A stretch of DNA of 64,000 nt from an uncultured Lachnospiraceae bacterium. GTDB taxonomy: Bacteria > Bacillota > Clostridia > Lachnospirales > Lachnospiraceae. This document shows positions 8,045 through 15,933 of this stretch, one piece after another. The notes beneath the pieces are model-generated. The model saw only the letters and a list, made by a program, of their open reading frames with translations. It did no database searches and was not told the DNA's origin. The position numbers were made by a program, and so were the translations under genes. The stretch spans positions 1-64,000 of the forward strand of contig CADCDW010000001.1 in the NCBI GenBank assembly GCA_902800325.1. Reading direction: 5' to 3'. Each line of letters opens with the position of its first letter. Positions within the stretch are counted from its first letter, which is position 1.

Positions 8045-8605
8045 CTACTGATAATACTTGCTGATATCCGGAGCAAGCTGATAGAACTCACCATTACCAA
8101 CACCCTTGCCTATTCCTACCGCAATTGAACCCTTGGTAGTACAAAAGACGTAATAATGCGTAGGGGTGACTGTTCCATTTGCTGCCTTTTTATATTTTAT
8201 CTTTGGAGTCTTGTCTCCTATGTTATCCATTATCTCGTCCTGAGTACTTGTCAAACCGGCCGGATCAACATCTGCATTATTGGACTGATGAATAATTACT
8301 GCGGTTGTAGATGGCAGTGGCTGATTTGGTACAATCTCTATATAGCCTGCATATTTAACAGTATTTCCATCTACGTCTGTAGTTGTATTTTCATCACCTG
8401 TTGTCATCAGTTCAAATGTTTTTTCATATGAAAGCGCTGTCTCTACAGAAGTCTTTATCGTCTTAGCCGCCGAAACATCATTGGACTTTCTGGACTTATC
8501 TATATATCTGATAAGTGCCGGTGCTATAGTGCCTGCAAGTATCGCCATAATCGCTATAACAATTATGAGTTCTACAAGTGAAAAACCTCTATTATCTCTT
8601 TTCAT
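8045..8605 (-). CDS. Type IV pilin-like / pseudopilin protein
   Basis: 186 residues from ATG 8605 (AGAGGGG upstream). The short basic leader MKRDNRG is cut before FSLVELIIVIAIMAILA, the classical prepilin motif with Glu at +5 and a hydrophobic helix serving as membrane anchor and assembly interface. The remainder (about 35-186) is a globular domain with repetitive TTDVDGNTVKYAGY-type strands. No prepilin peptidase, ATPase or inner-membrane assembly protein lies in the window, so it is a solitary pilin here, probably assembled by machinery elsewhere. Confidence 0.88.
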   Translation of the reverse strand: MKRDNRGFSLVELIIVIAIMAILAGTIAPALIRYIDKSRKSNDVSAAKTIKTSVETALSYEKTFELMTTGDENTTTDVDGNTVKYAGYIEIVPNQPLPSTTAVIIHQSNNADVDPAGLTSTQDEIMDNIGDKTPKIKYKKAANGTVTPTHYYVFCTTKGSIAVGIGKGVGNGEFYQLAPDISKYYQ

Positions 8606-8748
8606 ATAATCCCCTCTTGTCATTCTATCAACTAAAAAATCAACTTTGCTGCCGTATGGTTTTCGTTCCTTTATACTCTTTAGTTTATCATAATCATTAA
8701 AAATCTTCAAGATAACTATAAAAAAATAGTTATTCTTAATTATTATTT

Positions 8749-9399
8749 TTAATTAAGTTTCCACTTTTTCATATCCTTTTTTTCCATTACTATAAGAATT
8801 GTACATGTATCAGAAAAAGCCTTTTTAGGGTCAACAAAGCTCCACTTTTCTCCCTTTTCTTTTACAGCCAGTACGTTAAGATTTAAATTTTTTCTTAATT
8901 CCAGCTCCATAAGATTTTTTCCAACCCATTCTTTCTTGGGTTGCATCTCAATCATATACATGTTTTCATCTATTTCAAAAAAATCCCTGAAAAGCGATGA
9001 CATAAGTATTCGTGCCGAACGTACACCTCCCTCTTCTTCAGGATCAAGTATTTTATCGGCGCCAACCTTGGTTAGTATCGTTGCCATTCTGTCAGTTGAA
9101 GCCTTTGAAACAACCAGCTTAACACCTTGCTCTTTTGCTACAGCAACTGACATTATACTTGCAGCCAGATTTCTTCCCATTGCCGTAATTACAATATCCA
9201 TATTTTTGAGTCCAAGTGCTATGACTTCCTCTTCATTTGTAAGATCGGCGCAAATAGCAGATGTACATCTATCCGATATTTCATTTACAATTTCCTCTTT
9301 AGCATCAACAGCCAAAACATCTGCACCCATTTTGTATAGATTTTCCACAAGACTTCTGCCATATTTTCCAAGTCCCAAAACTGCAATAGATTTTTTCAT
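8749..9399 (-). CDS. ktrA: KtrA/TrkA-type potassium uptake regulatory subunit
   Basis: 216 residues from ATG 9399, chosen because GGAGG sits 5 nt upstream; the in-frame ATG four codons earlier is part of that ribosome site. The Rossmann RCK_N domain begins IAVLGLGKYGRSLVENL with GxGxxG and the acidic ribose-binding end VDAKEE. An RCK_C domain follows from about 135. It binds nucleotides and gates the KtrB channel subunit, whose stop lies 14 nt upstream. Also called TrkA-N/TrkA-C protein. Confidence 0.92.
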   Translation of the reverse strand: MKKSIAVLGLGKYGRSLVENLYKMGADVLAVDAKEEIVNEISDRCTSAICADLTNEEEVIALGLKNMDIVITAMGRNLAASIMSVAVAKEQGVKLVVSKASTDRMATILTKVGADKILDPEEEGGVRSARILMSSLFRDFFEIDENMYMIEMQPKKEWVGKNLMELELRKNLNLNVLAVKEKGEKWSFVDPKKAFSDTCTILIVMEKKDMKKWKLN

Positions 9400-9413
9400 A
9401 ACATCCTCCATTT

Positions 9414-10778
9414 TTATCCTACATAAAACTTTCCTTCAGAATGTCTGACTCTGTTATCCATACCATTTCCTTTAATGAAAAACAACGCCATGGAAATAGG
9501 TCCTATCCTTCCAAGATACATAGATATAATTATAATAATTCTTCCTGCTCTTCCAAGCAACGGAGTAAGACCTCTTGAAAGGCCTACAGTTGCAAGTGCG
9601 CTTACTATCTCATACAAAGCATCAGTCAGATTTACACCTTCAAGTCCCATAAGAGCAAATGTCATAATAAATACTGTTATCATACTTACAAAAACTATAG
9701 CTGCAGCCTTACGCATAAGCTCAGTTGAAACGCTTTTATTAAAGACAAGATTTTCATTTCTTCCTTTGATATACGAAGTTACATTCATCATAACCAAAAA
9801 AAATGTAACGGTCTTTATACCACCTGCAGTACCTATCGGCGAACCTCCTATAAACATAAGTATATAACCGATAAAACACGAACTTTCTGTCAGCATATCC
9901 TGTGGTACTGAAGCAAACCCTGCCGTTCTAAAGGTCACAGATTGAAAAAGACTGTTTGACAACTTTCCTGCAAGACTCATTTCACCTATAGTATCCGGAT
10001 TACTGTATTCGGAAATAAAAATTCCGATTGTCCCTAAAACAAGCAAAAAACCTGTCATAAGCAAAACCACCTTGCTGTGTATCGTAAGTCTTTTTAGCAT
10101 TTTATAAAATGATAATCTGTTTTTAATTGCATTTTTTATACTATCAATTAAATCAAACCATACAACAAACCCAAGCCCGCCAAGGATAATAAGCACCATA
10201 GTAACCGTCATCAAAAGTCCGTTATAATGAAAATCAATCATACTATTTGGACCTACTACATCCATACCGGCATTGCAAAATGCCGAAACCGATTGAAAAA
10301 CTGCTGACCATATACCCTTAGAAAAACCTAATCTTGGTACAAAATCAATCGCATATAAAACTGCACCTATTCCTTCGACGAAAAATGTTCCCTTAAATAT
10401 TCTTGTCAAAAAAGTAAGAAGCCCTCTGTTTTTTTCAACATTCAAAGCATCATTTAAAAGTGTTCTGCTTCCGAGATTAAACTTTCTTTTACCGACAAGC
10501 ATAATCATTGAACCAACTGCAACTACACCGAGTCCGCCTATCTGAACCAGTATAAGTATTATAAACTGTCCAAATAAGCTCCAATGTGCATATGTATCAA
10601 CTACCACAAGTCCTGTTACACATACAGAAGTAGTTGAAGTAAACAGAGCCGTAAGCGGACCTGTTGCCTCACCTGTTGCCGAAGCAGCAGGAAGCATCAA
10701 TAGAATTGCACCTATTATGATAGTCAAAAAAAAACTTAATGGTATTAGATATTTTGAAGAAATTCTTATACGTGACAC
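9414..10778 (-). CDS. ktrB: KtrB/TrkH-type potassium transporter subunit
   Basis: A 454-residue membrane protein with four MPM repeats. Each pore loop has its filter glycine: SVCVTGL, SAFCNAGMD, TFRTAGF and ALATVGLS. The KtrB size (about 450) and partner KtrA favour Ktr over Trk. It is preceded by a Kv-like channel gene (54-nt gap), so three potassium-handling genes lie in a row. Confidence 0.92.
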   Translation of the reverse strand: MSRIRISSKYLIPLSFFLTIIIGAILLMLPAASATGEATGPLTALFTSTTSVCVTGLVVVDTYAHWSLFGQFIILILVQIGGLGVVAVGSMIMLVGKRKFNLGSRTLLNDALNVEKNRGLLTFLTRIFKGTFFVEGIGAVLYAIDFVPRLGFSKGIWSAVFQSVSAFCNAGMDVVGPNSMIDFHYNGLLMTVTMVLIILGGLGFVVWFDLIDSIKNAIKNRLSFYKMLKRLTIHSKVVLLMTGFLLVLGTIGIFISEYSNPDTIGEMSLAGKLSNSLFQSVTFRTAGFASVPQDMLTESSCFIGYILMFIGGSPIGTAGGIKTVTFFLVMMNVTSYIKGRNENLVFNKSVSTELMRKAAAIVFVSMITVFIMTFALMGLEGVNLTDALYEIVSALATVGLSRGLTPLLGRAGRIIIIISMYLGRIGPISMALFFIKGNGMDNRVRHSEGKFYVG

Positions 10779-10832
10779 GATTTTTCCCTCAATTGGTAAT
10801 ATATTTTTTAACGTAACTAAATATAACTTTGA

Positions 10833-12020
10833 TTATATATTCTCATCCGTTTTTTTTGTGTAATAAATTATAATATCTCCATTTTTTATAACCGTCTGTC
10901 CTGTCGGTATAATTGTCTTATTTTTTCTTCTTATCATTACTATAGTTGTGAGTCTGGATATATCAAGATCTTTAATCTCTTTTCCAATCCATGGATTTTC
11001 TGACTTAATCTTTGTTTCCCTCAGTCTTACATAATTATCATCACTATATCTCTCTGCACATATAACAAGCCTGTCATCCTTTAGAATCCTTGTATCTCCC
11101 TTAGGCATAACAACCTGTCCGTTTCGAACTATAAATGCTATTAGCATACCTGCCGGAAGGTTGGAATCCTTTACAAGACAATCCTTTAAATGATGATCAT
11201 TATCTATAAGTATTGAAATGAAATGAATATCATTTTCCTCTGCCGCAAAAGTAAATTGTTTAATCTTAGAATAGTGTTCAACAAATCCGGCAGATATAAT
11301 ACCTGTCGGAATAGCTACCATCCCAACACCTAAAAATGCTATAACAATTGCCATAAATTTTCCGAAAGTAGTTATCGGATATATATCTCCATATCCGACA
11401 GTAAGAAGTGTAGACATGGACCACCAGATACCCGAAAACGCATTTTTAAAGGCTTCAGGCTGTGCATTGTGCTCAATGCTATACATACACAAAGAAGATG
11501 AAACCATAAGCATAAAAATAATAAACAAAGATGAAAAGAGTTGATTCTTCTTTTCATTTAAAACATTTAAAATTACATTGAAAGCATCATACTGACTGTT
11601 AATTCTAAATAATCTGAATATCCTTACAACCCTAAGCATCCTAAAGGCAACGACTCCTGCCGGGAAAAAGAACGGCAGATAGTAAGGAAAGAATGTAAGC
11701 AAATCAACAATTCCGTTAAATGAAAATATAAACTTAAGCTTTGCCTTCCAAAAATCCTTTTTAGGATATAAATATTCCGCTGTCCAGACTCTAAGTACAT
11801 ACTCAACAGTAAATATCAAAATCGTTATAAGCTCAACTCTGTCCAGAATATCTTTATATGGTGCAGACTCATCAAAGGTATCAAAGAATGTTATAAAAAG
11901 GTTAACAATTATAACGACAACAATAAATATATCAAACAGTGTGCTTGGCACATCATTTCTGTTGCCTATCTGAATTATATCAAATATCCTTTTTTTCTTT
12001 TTTTCAATACTATCAGACAT
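10833..12020 (-). CDS. Kv-type potassium channel with two RCK_C domains
   Basis: 395 residues. A six-helix voltage-gated channel core (about 20-250) has an S4 with arginines every third position (RMLRVVRIFRLFR) and the filter TLLTVGYGD. After S6, two TrkA_C/RCK_C-like modules occupy about 262-325 and 330-392 with no Rossmann RCK_N domain. It probably conducts potassium, with the C-domains binding a small ligand such as a cyclic dinucleotide, as known for some RCK_C domains; that ligand is inference. It starts 56 nt after the exporter gene stop and likely shares its operon. Confidence 0.9.
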   Translation of the reverse strand: MSDSIEKKKKRIFDIIQIGNRNDVPSTLFDIFIVVVIIVNLFITFFDTFDESAPYKDILDRVELITILIFTVEYVLRVWTAEYLYPKKDFWKAKLKFIFSFNGIVDLLTFFPYYLPFFFPAGVVAFRMLRVVRIFRLFRINSQYDAFNVILNVLNEKKNQLFSSLFIIFMLMVSSSLCMYSIEHNAQPEAFKNAFSGIWWSMSTLLTVGYGDIYPITTFGKFMAIVIAFLGVGMVAIPTGIISAGFVEHYSKIKQFTFAAEENDIHFISILIDNDHHLKDCLVKDSNLPAGMLIAFIVRNGQVVMPKGDTRILKDDRLVICAERYSDDNYVRLRETKIKSENPWIGKEIKDLDISRLTTIVMIRRKNKTIIPTGQTVIKNGDIIIYYTKKTDENI

Positions 12021-12076
12021 CTTATCTCCCCTAAAAGCTATTTACAATCATTTTTCCGGCTTGCATAAAGTATTAA

Positions 12077-14002
12077 TTATCCCACTGCATTACCCGTATA
12101 CAACTGATAATATTTGCCCTTCTTTTCTATAAGTTCATCATGTGGTCCGCGCTCTATTACACGACCATGCTCAAGTACTATTATACAATCACTGTTCCTA
12201 ACTGTCGAGAGTCTGTGTGCAATTACAAAGGTGGTTCTTCCTTTCATAAGACCATCCATACCCGCCTGAACAATCTTCTCGGTTCTGGTATCTATTGAAG
12301 AAGTTGCCTCATCCAGTATAAGCACAGGCGGATTGGCAATTGCCGCTCTTGCTATGGCCAGAAGCTGTCTTTGTCCCTGACTTAAGTTTGCACCGTCTCC
12401 TGTAAGGACTGTATCGTATCCATCAGGAAGTCTTCTTATAAAGCCGTCAGCATTGGCAAGTCTGGCTGCTGCGTATACCTCCTCATCAGTCGCGTCAAGT
12501 TTTCCGTATCTTATATTTTCCATAACAGTAGCAGTGAAAAGATGTGTATCCTGCAAAACCATTCCAAGAGAATGTCTTAAATCTGCTTTTTTTATTTTGT
12601 TTATATTTATGCCATCATATCTGATCTTTCCATCCTGTATATCATAAAAACGGTTTATAAGATTGGTAATCGTAGTCTTTCCCGCTCCTGTTGAACCGAC
12701 AAATGCAATCTTCTGACCCGGAGTTGCGAAAAGGTCAACATTATACAAAACCTGCTTATCCTCTGTATATCCAAAATCCACATCATCAAAAACCACATCA
12801 CCGGTAAGCTTTACATAGGTAACGCTCTTATCTGCCTGATGGGTATGCTTCCAAGCCCAAAGGCCGGTTCTTTCCGAAGTTTCAACAAGCTCGCCGTTTT
12901 CTTCTTTTGCATTTACAAGTGTTACATATCCATCATCAGTTTCTGACTTTTCATCCAAAAGCTTAAATATTCTGTCTGCTCCCGCAAGAGCCATAACAAC
13001 CGAATTCATCTGCTGGCTTACCTGACTGATAGGCATATTAATCTGTCTGTTAAATGTAAGGAAACTTATTAAAGCACCTGTCGTAAGTCCCCAAAAACCT
13101 TTAAGTGCAAATGCACCACCAACTATCGCACATACCACATAACTGAGATTTCCAAGCTGTGCATTTACAGGTCCGATAAGGTTTACGAATTTATTGGCAC
13201 TATAGGCATTTTCAAAAAGCTCATCGTTTAGCTTTTTAAACGTAGCCTTACTCTCTTCCTCATGATTAAATACCTTGACAACCTTCTGACCACTCATAGT
13301 TTCTTCTATATAACCGTTTACTTCACCAAGTTTAGCCTGTTGCTTAACAAAATAGCTTCCGCTCTTTGAAGCAACCTTTGTACTTGCCTTAAGCATGATA
13401 AAAAGCATAATTATCGTTACAAATGTAAGCGGTATGCTTAAAATAATCATACTTACAAATACAGATACTATCGTTATCACGCTACTTACAAACTGTGGTA
13501 TACTCTGGCTTATCATCTGTCTTAAAGTATCTATATCATTGGTATAGATGGACATAATATCTCCATGGGTATTCTTATCAAAATAGCTTATCGGCAGACT
13601 CTCCATATGAGTAAATAAATCCTGCCTCATATCACGCAGAGTTCCCTGTGATATATATATCATGGTAAGCTGCTGAACAAATGCTGCTATTATACCACAC
13701 AGGTAAAATACCGCTACTCTTAAAATAGCATGAAGCAAATCAGAATAATCCGGATTATCACTTCCCATAAGCGGAGTAATATAATCGTCTATAAGCGTTT
13801 TTGTAAACATGGTTCCCTGGATATTGGCAAGAACATTTACAACTATACAGAAAATTACAAGCATATACTGAAATTTATATTTTTTTCCAACATAGCTCAT
13901 AATACGCTTAAATACCTGTCCGGCATTTTCAACTTTAACCTTAGGTCCTCTGTATCTTCCGCCGCCCGGACCTTTGACAACCTTAACCTTTTCTTCAGCC
14001 AT
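12077..14002 (-). CDS. Heterodimeric ABC exporter subunit, catalytic-site partner
   Basis: 641 residues with a six-helix exporter domain (about 35-330) and an NBD (about 400-640). Walker A is GSTGAGKT, Walker B LILDEATSS with catalytic Glu, and the H-loop is VIAHRLSTV. The signature is LSQGQRQ instead of LSGGQ. In asymmetric exporters of the LmrCD/BmrCD/TM287-288 kind one signature is altered and the partner has a degenerate Walker B, as seen here. A ~35-residue charged insertion lies before the NBD. Its ATG overlaps the upstream gene's stop (TAATG). Drug or lipid export is the usual role; the substrate is unknown. Confidence 0.9.
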   Translation of the reverse strand: MAEEKVKVVKGPGGGRYRGPKVKVENAGQVFKRIMSYVGKKYKFQYMLVIFCIVVNVLANIQGTMFTKTLIDDYITPLMGSDNPDYSDLLHAILRVAVFYLCGIIAAFVQQLTMIYISQGTLRDMRQDLFTHMESLPISYFDKNTHGDIMSIYTNDIDTLRQMISQSIPQFVSSVITIVSVFVSMIILSIPLTFVTIIMLFIMLKASTKVASKSGSYFVKQQAKLGEVNGYIEETMSGQKVVKVFNHEEESKATFKKLNDELFENAYSANKFVNLIGPVNAQLGNLSYVVCAIVGGAFALKGFWGLTTGALISFLTFNRQINMPISQVSQQMNSVVMALAGADRIFKLLDEKSETDDGYVTLVNAKEENGELVETSERTGLWAWKHTHQADKSVTYVKLTGDVVFDDVDFGYTEDKQVLYNVDLFATPGQKIAFVGSTGAGKTTITNLINRFYDIQDGKIRYDGININKIKKADLRHSLGMVLQDTHLFTATVMENIRYGKLDATDEEVYAAARLANADGFIRRLPDGYDTVLTGDGANLSQGQRQLLAIARAAIANPPVLILDEATSSIDTRTEKIVQAGMDGLMKGRTTFVIAHRLSTVRNSDCIIVLEHGRVIERGPHDELIEKKGKYYQLYTGNAVG

Positions 14003-15762
14003 TAGCGTACACCTCCCTGTTCATCAAAATCGCCGCCGCCACCCGTCTGCGACTCATATACATCCTTGTATATTTCATTTGTACGAAGGAGTTCCTCATG
14101 TGTACCTATTCCATTTATATGTCCCTCATCCATAACTATAATTCTATCTGCATCCTGAACGCTGTTTATCCTTTGGGCTATAATCAGCTTTGTTGTACCG
14201 GGGATTACTTCCCTGAATGCTTTTCTTATCTTTGCATCAGTGGCAGTATCAACGGCACTGGTGCTATCATCAAGTATAAGAATCTTAGGTTTCTTAAGAA
14301 GTGCTCTCGCTATACACAGTCTCTGTCTCTGACCGCCTGATACATTGGTACCGCCTTGTTCGATATGTGTATTATATCCATCCGGAAAAGCTTCTATAAA
14401 GTCATCGGCGCAAGCCATGCGTGCTGCCTCCCGGCACTCCTCATCAGTCGCTTCCTTATTACCCCATCGAAGATTATCATATATGCTTCCACTAAATAAT
14501 ACATTCTTCTGAAGCACCACCGAAACCTCATTACGTAAAACCTCAAGATCATATTTCTTTACATCTATGCCGCCTACACTAAGTGTACCATCTGACACAT
14601 CATATAGTCTGCTTATAAGATTAACCAGACTCGACTTGGAGCTTCCGGTTCCGCCTATAATCCCAATAGTTTCACCGGACTTTATATGAAGGTTGATATC
14701 ATCAAGAACATATCCCCCTCCTTCACTTTTATTATAAGCAAACTTCACATTTTTAAAATCAATATCACCATTCGGAACTTCCATAACAGGATCGTCCGGA
14801 TTGACTATATCAGGAGTTTCATTTAACACCTCAGCTATACGCTTGCCGGAGCTCATACTCATAGTAACCATAACAAATATCATGGCAAGCATCATAAGAC
14901 TCATAAGAATATTCATGCAATACGCAAGCAGACTTACGAGATCACCTGTATCAAGTCCTCCTGTATGTGAGATAATCATATGAGCTCCAACCCAGCTTAT
15001 GGCAAGGATAGTAGCATTTACTGTTGCAATCATGGTAGGCATAGTAAATGCAATAATCTTTTCAGCCTTTATAAACATTCCGTAAAGATTATTATTGGCC
15101 TTCTTAAATTTCTCGTTTTCATAATCTTCTCTGACGTAAGCTTTTACAACTCTTATCGCTGATACATTTTCCTGAACGCTCTCATTTAAATCATCATATA
15201 TTTTAAATACCTCTGTAAAATACTTCATCGCCTTTGACATAACGAATACTAGGAATAAAGAAAGAAATACAACTGCTATAAGATATATACTTGCTATTCT
15301 CGCATTTATAGTAAATGCCATAATCATAGCAATTATCATCGAAAACGGAGCTCTTATACACATCCTGATAAGCATCTGATATGCATTTTGAACATTGGTA
15401 ACGTCTGTGGTAAGTCTGGTTACAAGTCCCGAAGTAGAGAATTTATCTATATTGGAAAATGCAAATGTCTGAATATTATTAAACATCGCTTCTCTTAAAT
15501 TTCTTGCAAATCCCGTCGATGCTTTTGCAGCAAACACACCTCCCAGTATACCGGAAGCAAGTCCAAGCAACGCCAGAACAATCATCGCAATTCCGGTTTT
15601 AACTATGTAATCCATATCTCCCTTTTCTATACCGTTACTAACAATCTTTCCCATTAAAAGCGGAATGATCATATCAAAGATTACTTCAAAAATCATACAT
15701 ATAGGTGTAAGTATGGAAGCGGTTTTAAATTCCTTAATGTGCTTTCCAAGAGTTTTTAACAT
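14002..15762 (-). CDS. Heterodimeric ABC exporter subunit, degenerate-site partner
   Basis: 586 residues with a six-helix exporter domain (about 15-300) and an NBD (about 330-575). Walker A is GGTGSSKS and the signature is VSGGQRQ. Walker B is LILDDSTSA, with the catalytic Glu replaced by Asp, and the switch His is replaced by Gln in IIAQRINSV. These two losses mark the non-hydrolysing site of an asymmetric exporter. The tail GGGGDFDEQGG is glycine-rich. It is the first gene of the run that continues through ktrA; a good promoter lies 55-84 bp upstream. Confidence 0.9.
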   Translation of the reverse strand: MLKTLGKHIKEFKTASILTPICMIFEVIFDMIIPLLMGKIVSNGIEKGDMDYIVKTGIAMIVLALLGLASGILGGVFAAKASTGFARNLREAMFNNIQTFAFSNIDKFSTSGLVTRLTTDVTNVQNAYQMLIRMCIRAPFSMIIAMIMAFTINARIASIYLIAVVFLSLFLVFVMSKAMKYFTEVFKIYDDLNESVQENVSAIRVVKAYVREDYENEKFKKANNNLYGMFIKAEKIIAFTMPTMIATVNATILAISWVGAHMIISHTGGLDTGDLVSLLAYCMNILMSLMMLAMIFVMVTMSMSSGKRIAEVLNETPDIVNPDDPVMEVPNGDIDFKNVKFAYNKSEGGGYVLDDINLHIKSGETIGIIGGTGSSKSSLVNLISRLYDVSDGTLSVGGIDVKKYDLEVLRNEVSVVLQKNVLFSGSIYDNLRWGNKEATDEECREAARMACADDFIEAFPDGYNTHIEQGGTNVSGGQRQRLCIARALLKKPKILILDDSTSAVDTATDAKIRKAFREVIPGTTKLIIAQRINSVQDADRIIVMDEGHINGIGTHEELLRTNEIYKDVYESQTGGGGDFDEQGGVR

Positions 15763-15816
15763 AACTGATTATATTTCCTTTCAAATTACATATTTTCCCA
15801 TTAAATCATAGCTTAT

Positions 15817-15846
15817 ATTATACCTAAAAAAACAGTCTGATATCAA
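15817..15846 (-). promoter_or_regulatory. Predicted promoter of the exporter/potassium operon
   Basis: On the minus strand TTGATA (15841-15846) and TATAAT (15817-15822) are separated by 18 bp, about 55 bp before the start codon at 15762. Confidence 0.6.
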
Positions 15847-15852
15847 TATACA

Positions 15853-15898
15853 ATATGTGAAAAGTTTATGAAAAAATATGTGAAAAGTTTATGAAAAA
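15853..15898. repeat. Two-copy 23-bp tandem repeat
   Basis: The unit ATATGTGAAAAGTTTATGAAA plus two A occurs twice in direct tandem, starting at 15853 and 15876. It lies between the exporter promoter and the adhesin terminator. Confidence 0.8.
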
Positions 15899-15900
15899 AA

Positions 15901-15924
15901 TCGACCGGGACATGTCCCGGTCGA
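15901..15924. terminator. Terminator after the adhesin gene
   Basis: A 24-bp perfect palindrome centred on ACATGT, with GC-rich arms CGACCGGG/CCCGGTCG. It is flanked by A-runs on the left and AAAAATT on the right. It sits 10 nt past the adhesin stop; on the minus strand the stem is followed by TTTTTT. Confidence 0.85.
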
Positions 15925-15933
15925 AAAATTCAT

